Below are positions 43,017 to 54,945 of a stretch of DNA of 64,000 nucleotides, one piece after another (the stretch's first letter is position 1; each line of letters begins with the position of its first letter). The notes under the pieces were generated by a model, which was given only the letters and a program-made list of their open reading frames with translations, ran no database searches and was not told the DNA's origin. A program made the translations under genes and the position numbers. Origin of the DNA: Culex pipiens pallens (lineage: Eukaryota > Arthropoda > Insecta > Diptera > Culicidae). The stretch is taken from positions 113,052,615 to 113,116,614 of the forward strand of contig NC_068938.1 of the NCBI RefSeq assembly GCF_016801865.2, written 5' to 3'.

Positions 43017-44508
43017 GATAACACAGACAAACAGACATGAAAGTTAGAACAAATTTTTGTTCAAAAAGTGGGACCAGTTTAAATTTGAATTTGGTTTGCT
43101 CACTAACGACATCTATCTACGATTCCTAGAATCTCCCTCTCCCAAATGTCAGCTGGACATGTGTATGTATGTATGAGTAATCATGACAGATAACCAAAAG
43201 CGTGCATCAAAGGCAATCACAACAAAACGTTGAAAAGGCATTTTAAAGAAAAATGGTTTGCTTTCGAAACAAGAGAGAAGACGTTCCGTTTCGACGGAAA
43301 TTCCACATGTCACTGTTCAGACGACCAAAAGAAAATCGAGGCTGAAAGGACAGTTTATTTCTTCCGGCCAAGTACAGTCTCACAATGCCAGCGAGTGCCG
43401 TGCAGCTGACAACAACAAAACGGTCGCCAAAACATCTTCTCCTGCCGGTTGTAAAGGAGGAGTAGAAGAATTAGTCATTAATCGGTTCCTAGCTAAAAAA
43501 ACGTTGGGTCGGAGTAGGTTGGCGGTGGAAGACTCCACCCAGCTCGAAGTCATGATTTGGAGCCGGATCGATCATTACGGAGACCATGCACTTGATTCCG
43601 CGGAATGAATAGAACCACGAGGTGGTTCCGTCCGGCCGCTTTCAGAACCTGTTGCCCCGGTGGAAGAAGCTGCGCTTTTTTATGCGGAGTGCTGGTTTGC
43701 CTGGGCAGATGGTTCCATCCGAGGTTCCATCGGTGCAGTTTCTTCAATAATCGCTGCAAAAGTGGAACATGCCCTTTACTGCCCAGCCACGATCTTTTCG
43801 GCGCGTTTGTTGCAACGTTTGTGTTGACTTGGTGGAAGACCCCAACCGTCTATCAGTGGGTAGAATGGCCAACTCCCTGTACGCATTGGGTTTACTCGTG
43901 ATTTTATTTGACACGACCTGGTCCAGAATACTGCAGTGTTGATGGTCGCGATGCCCTAGAATAAGCTGACATAAACAGCGTCAATTTTTCAAAGCGTTGG
44001 CCATTCTATCCACCGATAGACGAGTGGGGTCTTCCACCAAGTCAACACAAACTTGGCAACAAACGCGCCGAAAAGATCGTGGCTGTGCAGTAGGTGGCAT
44101 GTTCCGCTTTTGAAGCGATTATTAAAGAACTGCATCGATGGAACCATCTGCCCAGGCAAACCAGCACTCCGCATAAAAAATCACAGCTTAATCCACCGGA
44201 GCAACAGGTTCTGAAAGTGGCCGGACGGAACCACCTCCGAGTTCTGTTCATTCGGCGGAATCAAGTCTCCGTAATAATCGACCCTACTCCAAAACACGAC
44301 TTCGAGCCACGTGTTGTCGACAACCAAAACAAAATAAAAATGAAAGCTCAAAGCTGTCATTTGAAAAACCTGTTGATGAGCACAAGGGCGCCTCTGGCGG
44401 TGAATCCGAAAGGTATTAACCATGCTTTTAGATTTTTGAAAAATAACCGTTACATTTTTGGGACAACTTAGTGACCTCGACTTTCATGTCTGTTTGTCTG
44501 TGGTGATA
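43017..44508. repeat. Inner palindrome of the composite element
   Basis: Tips ACACAGACAAACAGACATGA and the inverse near 44484-44503. The best-preserved arms are about 43505-43890 and 43998-44330, around a loop of about 105 bp. The arms are much GC-richer than the outer element (for example GGTGGTTCCGTCCGGCCGCT against AGTGGCCGGACGGAACCACC), so this part probably came from different DNA. Confidence 0.88.
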
Positions 44509-45249
44509 AGGCTAGTACTAGTAATGGCCTAGGAGTATGGACAAACCAAAAAAGTTGGAATAGGTTAAGTAGTTTTGGTATAATATTTAAAAGTTTCCAA
44601 AGGCCGGTTGGCACAGCCTTAAATTCTAATATTTGAAGGTTAGGAAATAAGGTTTTGCAGGGGTTCTATGGCAAAAAAGTGGACATTTTTTGTTTAAGGG
44701 GGTTGCTTGGACGATGCCTGAGATATGTACATAAAAAAATTGTGCATTTTATCTTTATCATCAAAAATTGCAATTTATGATAGAATATGCTATGGGGGTA
44801 ATTTGGACATGCCTTGTGGGGTAATTTGGACATACCTGAAAGTCTACCTGTCAGGCAACAAAAAAGTAACTTTCATGGTTGGATGAGTTTTTAAAGGGAT
44901 TTAGATAAATTTCACAAAACCCCTATTTTTTAATTTAGATAAATTTATTCCAATATTCGAATTGATGAAAATCTGATTACTGTACATTTGGCGTTCAACA
45001 AGACTGTTGATTGGTTTTAATTAATTTCTTTGACATTTCTAATTTCTATGCTGGTTTACAATAATATTTAAATTTTAACTGAACTATTTGTTATCTTCCT
45101 ATTGAATTATAGTTCTATCACAAAATCATTATTTAAACCTTTGATGAAAAATTGTGAGCAAAACAACACTTCAAAATATAAAGCAATTACAAAACCAGGT
45201 TGAAGGATAAAAAAACATGCTCAAAAAATTAAATGTTAAACTTATCCTT

Positions 45250-45375
45250 CAACATGTGTCCAAATTACCCCACAAGGTATGTCCATATTACCCCACAAGG
45301 CATGTCCAAATTACCCCACAAGGCATGTCCAAATTACCCCATAGGGGTGTTCATATTACCCCCACACAAAAATGT
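45250..45375. repeat. Tandem subrepeat CATGTCCAAATTACCCCACA, about 22 bp unit
   Basis: About five direct units (ATGTCCAAATTACCCCACAAGG with small changes). Inverted single units are in the opposite arm near 44796-44840. Confidence 0.9.
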
Positions 45376-45570
45376 GGGGGTAATTTGGACACCTTTTAAT
45401 TTTTGCGATAAAAATGGGTTTTAAATCAAAATTTATCGAAATGAATGACATTTTTCCATCAAATATGGTCTCTATTATCTTCTGGTGTCATCCACATTCC
45501 TTTAAAATATCCATACAGCCCGTGACAGAGCAATTTCCTTAGGGTGTCCAAATTACCCCACACTCCCCTA

Positions 45571-46194
45571 CAAGAAAAGAAGATTTTTTGAATTATTTAC
45601 ACAGCTCATTGAACTACTGATATCGGCTTCTACTAAAACCAGTGGAAACGCATGGTGTGATGTGAACTATCCATTTAAAATCATTATTATTTGTGTTATA
45701 GCTAGCTATAGTTGCAATGACTGAATCACTTAAAAATCCCTATTTAAATTTCTAAACTCTAGCTTGTTTGAATAGCATGAAGTATTCAGTTTGAAAAACG
45801 GTTTCTTGTTAATCGTCTCAATTAGTTTTTTTTTCCTCATATTTGACGCCTTGTTAATTTTCTTTCATCATAAATCTTTAACGAGAACAAATTGGACAAA
45901 TGATTTGAAAGCTCGAATCATTATTTTCTTGATACACTTTGAACGATAATTTAATTTAATTTAATTTAATTTTACAATATTATTTACTTTTATTGTGCCA
46001 TCAACTGGGGCGTCTCGGGACTACAGTCTGAATAGGGACAGCAATTTTTAGAGCACTTAAGCTCAAATTTGGAAACCGATGTTCTAATTTTGTTGTTTTG
46101 TGACTGTTCTAAACGTAACCAATCAAAAAATCAAAATATTTTTTTGAAGGTTTAGAAACGCCAAAGATCTTAAAATGTCTGTAATTAACCCCTT
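45571..46194. other. Non-coding; truncated M1 relic at 45998-46175
   Basis: 45951-45972 is a short (TTTAA)n run. 45998-46175 reads as M1 in the opposite orientation (CGGGACTACAGTCTGAATAG, GGGACAGCAATTTTTAGAGC), truncated at one end. Confidence 0.6.
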
Positions 46195-46198
46195 CCCG

Positions 46199-46382
46199 CC
46201 CAGAGCAAAATCGAGATTTTTTACGTTTTTCCACATTACTCGTAACTGGACGAAATTTTAATGGTTATTGGTTAACATTCTATTTTAACTAATGCAGGTT
46301 GAAAAAATGAATGGTTGGAGAGAAATTTAATTTTGAATCCAAAAATTAGTGGTGCTCTGGAGTAACCATGGGCGCTAGAGGG
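46199..46382. mobile_element. MITE with TTAA target sites, 184 bp
   Basis: TTAA at 46195-46198 and 46383-46386 flanks ends that start CCCCTTCCCGCCC and finish GGGCGCTAGAGGG, inverted to one another. TTAA duplications and CCC..GGG ends are the hallmark of piggyBac-type elements, so this is probably a non-autonomous piggyBac relative. Confidence 0.75.
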
Positions 46383-46386
46383 TTAA

Positions 46387-47599
46387 GATAAAATTGAATT
46401 AAATTTCAAAATTCGAAAAATGCAGCAAAATGAAGGGTAAAGCATCCCAATTGGTTAAATCTGAAGGGAGTTATATGCATTATAGTAAAAAAAGCACAAT
46501 TTGAGTACCATTTGAGATTTAGAACGGTTTAGGTAAGGCAGTTTGACAATAAATAGAATCTTATTCTTGAATCTTATTCTTGAACCCTCTACTGGCTACA
46601 TTTTTTTCGATTTTCTTTATATTTTTCCCGTGTTCAAGAGTCTTCAGTCAGTCTTGCTCTTGTTTTATGTTTTTCTTGATTCATTTTTAGTACTTATATT
46701 TGCATTTATCTTGTTTATTTTATGTTTGTTTCTGGCTAATATTATCACTTTCTTTTTGTCTATTTAGCCAGTTTTCACTTTCTGCATGCTTTAAAAAAAT
46801 ACCATAGAATGAAACCATTATCATTAAAATTATTTGAAGGTGCTGAGAGGCATAGTTGGGATAATACATTTCTGCATACTTATTTTTACATATAGTAAAG
46901 AAAATACTAGTGAAAAACACAGCCAAATTTGAAATTACAAAAAACCTATAATTTTTAAAACATTGGCAAAGTCACATAAAACAAAACACAGTTCCAACCC
47001 TAAAATTTTATTCAATTATAAGAGTTCTTCTTTCCAACGCTTTTTAAAGATGGAAAATTGTCTGTGAATTGATTTTTGGCGATTTTTTCAATCGAAGCCC
47101 GCCTAGAGGCAGGAGACGAACATGTTTCAATCTATAAATTCACTTAAATTCGATTTTCCAACGAATTTCCAATTTTCAAAATTCAGTGAAAAGAATAAAT
47201 TAGTTTTTTAGTAAATAATCAATTTCTGTTTCTTATAACCTGTTTCTTATAACCTAATAGAGTTTTGGAGTTCCTTTCAACTATAATTCATTTAGATGCA
47301 ATTGAATACTCTAACAAAGGATTTGGCAAGAGAAGGAAAAATTAAAAAAAAACCTTCGAAATTTGCTAAGGAAAAGGATAGAAATAGAAAAAGCTTAAAA
47401 CTAAATCACAGTTTGTTTTGTCTGTTCACGTCGAAAAACTTCGCTGCACAAAGCAGCTTATCCGTTGTAGATGTACTTCATCATCAGCTCATTGAAAATT
47501 ATAATGTTTAGTTAGGTACTTCAAAAGTTATGCTTAAAAAACGATTCTAACAAAAGTCCGGAAGATTGTAAAAATTGTGGTTTTGTAAGAAACCCCGTG
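46387..47599. other. AT-rich non-coding, nothing recognised
   Basis: No repeat partner found. A 71-codon plus-strand Lys-rich frame at 47296-47511 and a hydrophobic 74-codon frame at 46543-46767 have no family signature and typical AT-rich background composition. Confidence 0.35.
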
Positions 47600-48810
47600 A
47601 TGTTATACATTTTTAGAAAGGTATTCAAAAGACCTTTCCAACGAGTTCAAAAGTTCGAAGATCTGACAACCTTATCAAAAGTTATGCGCACTTAAGTGTT
47701 ATTTATGCACTTTTTGGAGGCCGGATCTCAGATATGTCGATGAAAACGTTGAGGGTAAATTTTGGCTGATTTTAGCGTGACGTACCTTATGGATAAAGCC
47801 TTAAAATGCTTTGAAGTTTTCTCAAATTTCTTCAAAATAATTTGATTTGACGTTCCCAAGGATGAACCGATCCCCAAAATTTCAAAAATTTCCAAAATTA
47901 CAGAAATTTTCAAAATTTCTAAAATTTTAAAATTTACAAAATTTACAAAATTTAAAAAATTTACAAATTTACAAAATTTCCAAAATTACAGAAATTTTCA
48001 AAATTTCTAAAATTTTAAAATTTACAAAATTTACAAAATTTACAAAATTTAAAAAATTTAAAAAATTTACAAAATTTACAAAATTTACAAAATTTACAAA
48101 GTTTACAAAGTTTACAAAATTTACAAAATTTACAAAATTTACAAAATTTACAAAATTTACAAAATTAACAAAATTTACAAAACTTACAAAATTTACAAAA
48201 TTTACAAAATTTACAAAATTTACAAAATTTACAAAATTTACAAAATTTACAAAATTTACAAAATTTACAAAATTTACAAAATTTACAAAATTTACAAAAT
48301 TATAAAATTTACAAAATTTATTTCTATACACTTTTCGAGAAAATCGATTCTTAAAGTTTGGTGGTAAATATTTTCAAAGCTATGAATGATCCGTTGTCTA
48401 TCATGCGACCTGTCGATGGATAGGTGATCAAAAGACCTTTCCAACGAGTTCAAAAGATTGAAGATCTGACAACCCTATCAAAAGTTATGCGCACTTAAGT
48501 GTTATTTATGAACTTTATTTCATGTATTTCGATGAAAACGTTGTCCGGATCTATCATGCGTTGTTGGATAGGTAATCAAAAGACCTTTCCAACGAGTTCA
48601 ATAGATTGCAGATCTGACAACCCTATAAAGTTATAAGCACATAAGTGCCCTGAATTATGAAGATCTGACTACCCAATCTGGTGGTATAAATAATGAATCA
48701 AGTTGATAGAACACTGAAAGGTCCGCCCTTGTGTATCTATTTTGGATAGCAGTATCCTCTAAATGTGAGGAAGGCAACAACAACCTAAGGGTGGATTAAG
48801 TAACGTTTGT
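47600..48810. mobile_element. R4-family cluster interrupted by a 9-bp array
   Basis: Three direct units (47625-47745, 48430-48545, 48570-48660) share AGACCTTTCCAACGAGTTCA, AGATCTGACAACC and TATGCGCACTTAAGTG. The cluster ends in GTGAGGAAGGCAACAACAAC and GGTGGATTAAG near 48760-48800, as at 17380-17425. Between the first and second units lies the array 47930-48318. The dispersed CGTCACGC motif is at 47759-47800 (minus). Confidence 0.75.
47930..48318. repeat. Nonanucleotide array (ACAAAATTT)n
   Basis: About 30 nearly perfect 9-bp units cover 48050-48318. The left edge (47892-48050) is a more variable AAATTT-rich region in which an approximately 60-bp stretch starting CCAAAATTACAGAAATTTTC is duplicated 88 bp apart. 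The minus strand reads VNF repeats, a by-product of a 9-bp period. Confidence 0.97.
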
Positions 48811-51228
48811 TTTACTTTAATTTGAAGTTCTTCGGGAAGTCGCGTGTTTTGGCTCTACAGTGTCGTAACAAAGTACGCGACTGCGGGTGGGTTAAATCCT
48901 TGCAAATATTCAAAAAAATATTAGCAATGCATATCAAACATTCAATTCTGTTTAACAACATGAAAAAAAAGACGCGGATTAAGTTAAAAATTTTAGGTTG
49001 CAATGGTCTAATTCAATTAAAAAACTTTGCAGAACCTTCCTCAATTGCCTGCTTACCTAATGTTGTGAAACTGTATGGTCTACCTCTAAAACAATAACGG
49101 AACGATGAACTACATATTCGCTTCGATCTACTTACGGATTCCCTTTGCCGCATAATGCAATATGCGTTCTCGTTTGTTATAACTCAATAGAGATTTTCCA
49201 CGGATGCATTTCCTAAAATTGTGTTTTTATTCCGCTCAGATGCCGCCATCGGGGAATACAAGGGCACTGCACTGTTCTGCAGTGCTGCTAAAATGCTGCT
49301 AAAAAGTTGTTGTCCGGACCCCAGTTTCGACGATGTGCAAACGTGCATTCATTCAACGCGAGGTATATTTTGTTTATTTATCGCTCGTTTTATGCCGTAG
49401 ATGCAGGTAAGGCTGGTTGGAACCATGGCATGGCGCACATTACTTTCGGTTCACTTGACCAAAAGGGTTCCCGGGAGTCCCCCGGAACGTGCGGGAGTCT
49501 GGATGCGTTGTTACCTCCCACCCCTCTCGATGCCAGGGTTTTTCGGGTGAACTACTATTGCAAACCACCAGCCAGCATCCACCCACGCCATGTTTGATAA
49601 TGGTGAATGGCCTGAACCCACATTCGACGAGCACCGGGAAAACACTCACGCACGGGAATTAGGAAGCCTCGAGAAAGGAGACGGCATTCTATGTTAAGCT
49701 GCTATCGAAATGAGTTTCTTATATTTTGTTAATCAGTGAAAAAGAAACTGACTTTAACCTTACAAATTGAAGACCCTGAATTTATTAACATTTGAAATCT
49801 ATCATTTCATTTTCTTTTCAATGGTTCCCAATAGTAACTGGTTTCACAGTAGAATTTTGCGATGCACCCAGAACGCAACTCAAGTCACATAAATCATCGC
49901 TGAACTAGTTCGCAGGCCGCACGCAAAGTTTGCCAAAGTGGCGTGGTTCCGTTTGGCGTGTATCGAACCAATTTCCACGCCGCAAAATGATCAAACAAAC
50001 ATATGGGCACACGCATGGGTTGTGTCACACACCAGCAGTAATAATGCTACATCACTCTGCTGAATAAATTTATGAATAAATTAACAACAATTATTAATAA
50101 TGCATGTAAAAACTTAATGTTTTCATTTAACCAAAGTGCATTGGCACAGCCAACCAGCCATGAAATCGGTGCCATTCGCGCTCGAATGAAATGGTCAATT
50201 TTGCCGGTCCATGAAAACATTATTTTAAGGCGCGAAATGGGCACTTCGGAAGTAACATTTTACGCACGATCACGTGCAGGGTTCGGTGTAAGAGCCACGC
50301 GTTTTAAATTAACGTATAATCGAGCTAATCAGTGCAAAAGTTAATTCCACCCTACATGATCAAAATAGAAGAAAAATCGACATTTATTGAACCGATCACG
50401 AAACTTCAATTAGCACCGCAACCACCACTTAACATTGCCGTGTTAATGATAATGACGTATCGATTGAATTTATCGAATTTACCACATGATCAGTGCTCCA
50501 ACCTGATCGATTCTACGTGATCTCAAGGTGAGACACTCCCCGCAAAGGCATCGATCGACCATCACTCGGAGTGTCTAGTTTCGTTGACACGAGATGGAAA
50601 CTGTTAACCTAACAATTCCAATTTTCAAACTTTGCTCAAAATTTAAAAAGATATCTAAACTGATTTGCCTTTCAACAAAAGCTTGAACCATTGAAAATGC
50701 AAAAAAAAAAGAAATATAGACACCAAAGGGTTAATCATTCGATACTTGCTGCCGCCAAGTCTGGTAAAACTTGAACCAGCCATTTGCTGCTGATCGTAGC
50801 ACTTTGACGGCGTGCCATTTAGATAGGTTCAAGTGTCCATAGCCGACTTGTTTACGGCAGTCTATAGTGTCAAATCGTTTTCAGGATGACTTCGAGCCAT
50901 ATTTAAGTGAGTTTTATGCGATCAGTCTGATGTGGAAGCAGGTTTTGCTTAACTCATGGTATCACTATTTATCACTGTTTAGAAACAGTGAAATACCCAT
51001 GAACGAATTAATTCAAACACAAATTTATTATTTGAATTCATGATTACTTCATAGGTAAGTGACAAAAAATCCTGACTTCAATTATCCATCATTTTTATAT
51101 AATTTTGCCACCTTGTTCTTGTTTTAGATCAGGTCAAGTGTAATTTATCAACTGGAATTTTTATTTGAGTCACGAGAAGGGATTTTCTGATCGATTTGGT
51201 ACCGGCAGAGTTAGAATTTTAAAAAATA
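48811..51228. other. Single-copy non-coding block
   Basis: 49250-50040 is GC-richer and mostly unique, with overlapping open frames of up to 96 codons and no recognisable domain. A plus-strand donor-like ATGCAG|GTAAGG is at 49406. No gene called. Confidence 0.35.
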
Positions 51229-51385
51229 GGTTCCCTCAACTGGAGCAGTCTGTCTGAATAAGGACAGCAGTTTTTAAAACAACTAACTAAGCTGTACTAA
51301 CTGAAACCAATAAAAAAATATCAAAATATGGTGCTAAAACCTGGATAACATATTAGTTCCAATTCACCTCAGATGACGGTACACA
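51229..51385. mobile_element. Relic of MITE family M1
   Basis: AACTGGAGCAGTCTGTCTGA, GGACAGCAGTTTTTA and the end CACCTCAGATGACGGTA resemble M1 (31018), with internal losses. Confidence 0.55.
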
Positions 51386-51535
51386 TAGAAATTCCTGACT
51401 TTTGATTTGACTTTCAATCACTGAAAGTTAAATTCCCAAATTATTTTTTTATTTGTTTCAGGGAACATTTTTGCGCAAGGGCAAGAGTTCAAGAGGACTG
51501 TTTTAGCGCTTTTAAAAATTACTGTTTATTTTAAA

Positions 51536-53281
51536 CCCGGGCAGACGGTAATAACAAAATTAATAATATTTCAATAACAAATCCTGTTAAAATAACAAAA
51601 AGTGTTATTATTTTATCCTGGAGTTCAACTTCAAGAAGAAAAAATAATAACAGTTTCTGATAAAATAACAAAATTTTGTATTGAAGTGATATTATATTGA
51701 AAATGTTTAATTACACGCTAATAAGAGGAAATGTTATACATTTCAAAAACTCTCCTAATAACAAAATTTGTTATTCGTTCGGTATACTGACTTATAAATA
51801 AAATTACCATAAATCGCACAAATGGAAAAGTTTCTAAGAGTCCATAACACAATCTGTTATTATTTTTTCTTTTGTTAAATATGTTTAGATCTTTGGGATA
51901 ATTTTGACCAATTTCGTCAGAGTCATTATTTTGGCCAAGAAATGGGGTCCTTAAGCTAAAATTATTCTAAAAAGTTGAAATTTTGGAAGTTGATTTTTTT
52001 TAATTATTTGATATACCCCCTAAGGGACTATGCTGAAATTGGCTAGAACTATGGGATAATTTTGACCAATTTCGTCGGGATCATTATGTTGGCCATGAAA
52101 TGGAGTCCTTAAGCTGAAATTATTCTAAAAAGTTGAAATTTTGGAAGTTGATTTTTTTAATTATTTGATATACCCCCTAAGGGACTTTGCTGAAATTGGC
52201 TAGAACTATGGGATAATTTTGACCAATTTCGTCGGGATCATTATTATGGCCTTGAAATGGAGTCCTTAAGCTGAAATTATTCTGAAAAGTTGAAATTTTG
52301 GAAGTTGATTTTTTTAATTATTTGATATACCCCCTAAGGGACTTAAATTGGCTAGAACTATGGGATAATTTTGACCAATTTCGTCAGAGTCATTATTTTG
52401 GCCAAGAAATGGGGTCCTTAAGCTAAAATTATTCTAAAAAGTTGAAATTTTGGAAGTTGATATTTTTTAATTATTTGATATACCCCCTAAGGGATTTTAC
52501 TAAAATTGGCTAGAACTATGAAATAATTTTGACCAATTTCATCGGGGTCATTTATTTCACCATGAAATGGGGTTTCAAGCTAAAATTAATCCGATAAAAT
52601 TAACTTTTGCGAGTTCATGTTTTTAAATTTTGTTATGTTTTCTAACGGAATTGATTTATTTATTGAGAATGTTTGAAGTGTGAATAACAAAAACTGTTAT
52701 TATTTTCACAGAGCCAGGAAGTCGGAGCTGACGTTGAAGTTCGAGCTCACTCCAGACTACATCGGATTCAGCAAATTTTCAGCAACTTTTACTTGGAGTC
52801 GGAATCTGTGAAGTCGGGTATTTTTGGAAAGCTGAAGTCGTCGTTGACGTCATATCCTGCATCCAGAGTCGGAGTTGTCTTCAAAGTATGGATTCAAAGT
52901 CGCTTGGAGGTACCCGACTCTGCAGCCCTGACTAGTACAGAGGAGTTATGGCAACTGCAGGTTTATTTGCAAATTACAGATAAACCAAAACAATAACTTT
53001 TTTTGTTATGGAGACATACCAGTTCAATAACATTTTTTGTTATTATGCTGCTCCACCTCTCCGCACAAAATAACAAATCTTGTTATTCCTTGATGATTCC
53101 TTCTGTGTTATTGGTTTGTTATTGCAATAACAACATAATAACAGTTTTAGTTATTCTTCGAACAAATCTTTGTTATTGATTTTTGTTATTTTAACAACTA
53201 ATCCGATCATACCAATAACATATTTCGATCTTCTCACAATATCAAAAACTGACCTTCCCAAGTTATTTCCGTCTGCTCGGG
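51536..53281. mobile_element. AATAAC-rich TIR element, 1.75 kb
   Basis: Ends CCCGGGCAGACGGTAATAAC and GTTATTTCCGTCTGCTCGGG are inverted. Both subterminal regions are packed with AATAACA/TGTTATT words. Inside are a 157-bp tandem array (51895-52620) and a segment (52710-52960) rich in GTCGGAG/GACTC words that ends CCCGACTCTGCAGCCCTGA. No coding capacity. A relic of the right end is at 9446-9640. Confidence 0.82.
51895..52620 (+). repeat. Tandem array of a 152-158 bp unit, five copies
   Basis: Each unit contains GGGATAATTTTGACCAATTT, GGGTCCTTAAGCT or GGAGTCCTTAAGCT, and TTGATATACCCCCTAAGG. Units start near 51895, 52053, 52210, 52362 and 52520. The middle ones are nearly identical, the last is diverged. 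Old relatives are at 8530-8790. Confidence 0.93.
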
Positions 53282-54844
53282 ATGCCCAAACACAAGCTTT
53301 TAAGGACTATGCATGTAAGTCATAAAGCTACGTGCGCCAAGTTAGCACGACAGTGTCGAAATGGTAGACATTTCAAAACTTTTTTTTAGATTGAAAAACA
53401 CTGTTATTCGGAATTTAGCACGCATGATACACCAAACCCAGTGAGAATACCCTCAGCAACAGGCGAGAATTCTGCAACCTCGCGAAAAGTTTGATTATAT
53501 TTGTTTTAATATCTACGCGCGTTGGATTTTCATTTCACAATGAAAGTCCGTTGACCTACTCCCACACACAAACACGTCCAACGTCCGTCGAAACAAACGT
53601 GCCTGCATTGCATATTTTGGCTTCATTAAAAAAGCAACATCAAAAGTCGGCCGTATTTTGCTAATATTAGTTGCTGCAGTTTATTATGTATGTTGTGTGG
53701 GATTGATTCCGAAAATGTGACGAAATCCAGACATTGAATACTTATATGATAAAAAAAGAATATGCTTTATTTTATAATTATAGAAATTGTACGCAGTTAA
53801 CCATACCTATTTGTTTCCAAACGAAACCAAGTTCTTTGAATATGATACCATAGTATTATTAAATTCGAATCCACCTAAGCTATTAATTTAGTGAGCATAT
53901 CCTCAAATGGCCATTCTCTGTTCCAATGCCATCCTCGGCTGCCAAGCATAATAAACGAAACCGGTTCGGCTCTCGGTGCAAATGTGAGAATGGATTCACA
54001 TTTTCGCATGAAAATTTCAATAAATTGGAAAAATAGTTTTATGCAAAACAGTACTCCCACTCCCCCTTCCCCACCCAGCATAAACAATCGAAACTGCATC
54101 CTAAATTCACACACACATCTTGTGCGCACCTTCACGTTGTGCCCTGGCCACAGGTCCCCGGAACGGATACCCGATAGTGAGAATCACACGTATGAATACC
54201 ATCGCTGGAAGGATGGAATAAATTTGAATTTCTGCACGCTGGCCGGGCGAATAAATCTCGGATCAATAATCATTTGTTTCAATTTATCCCGTTCGTTTGG
54301 TGCCGGAAAAATATCACCTACACACACAAACAACATTTCATCGCAAAGACACACACAATGTTTGGGCCTGGCAACAATTTGCCACTTTGAACACGAGAGC
54401 TGGCAGCACTGCAAAAAGTCCTCCTCTCTCTCTTTTATAGATTGTTTGTAATCCGGATTAGGCCGACACCACATCATCACGTGCTGCGGGTTGTTTTGAT
54501 AATGGCAGCTCAATACTTCTTTGTGTTTGCTTTATTGTAGCAATTTGATTGCGGATTGAAAATTATGTAACATTGCATATTTTTTGTGATACGCATCGTT
54601 AACAGAATACAAAAAAAGTTACATAAATATAATCAGATCAATTGCTCAATCCGAATCATTAATTCACGTTAATGGAAAATCATTTTACCCACATTTGATA
54701 CCAGGAAAACTGAACTAAAACCAAATTCTGCCGATTGGAACGGCTTGAGGGAGTTCAAATCTAACAGACCATGTTGAACAGTGTTTTAAGTTCATAAGTC
54801 AAATCAAAGGTTCATCTCGCTCACTCTACACTGTTAGTTCTCAC
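53282..54844. other. Single-copy non-coding block
   Basis: Unique sequence with GC-balanced parts. The 186-codon plus-strand frame at 53891-54451 overlaps a 109-codon minus frame and shows no recognisable motif. I treat it as unproven. Confidence 0.35.
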
Positions 54845-54945
54845 TACAGTCCAGTCCCGGTTATGCGAAGGTCTCGGAAAAATTTTACTGTGGATAATCG
54901 AAACTTCGGATAACCGAATCACGGAAAAAAAAACTTTTTTTCGTT
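54845..54945. repeat. Repeat with GGATAACCGAA words
   Basis: CAGTCCAGTCCCGGTTATGC and AACTTCGGATAACCGAATC form a weak inverted pair. Related words are at 10975-11100. Probably an eroded short element. Confidence 0.5.

Larger units (their letters stand above)
42921..45568. mobile_element. Composite TIR element, 2.65 kb, TA-flanked
   Basis: It begins GGGGAGTTTGGGGTAATATG and ends CCAAATTACCCCACACTCCCC, flanked by TA at 42919-42920 and 45569-45570. The word GGGTAATTTGGACA and its complement recur in the outer arms at 42950, 44796, 44822 and 45255-45390. An inner palindrome fills 43017-44508. No transposase is evident. A 116-codon frame at 43258-43608 is unrecognised. The TA duplication fits a Tc1/mariner/pogo-type origin. 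It is non-autonomous. Confidence 0.85.

Noticed and set aside
43605..44251. Several related frames on opposite strands
   Set aside because: They mirror each other because they sit in the two arms of the composite element's inner palindrome.
47969..48331. 120-codon minus-strand frame of VNF repeats
   Set aside because: It is the translation of the 9-bp ACAAAATTT array.
53891..54451. 186-codon plus-strand frame
   Set aside because: It overlaps a 109-codon frame on the other strand, has no recognisable motif, and shows no splice or start context that stands out.
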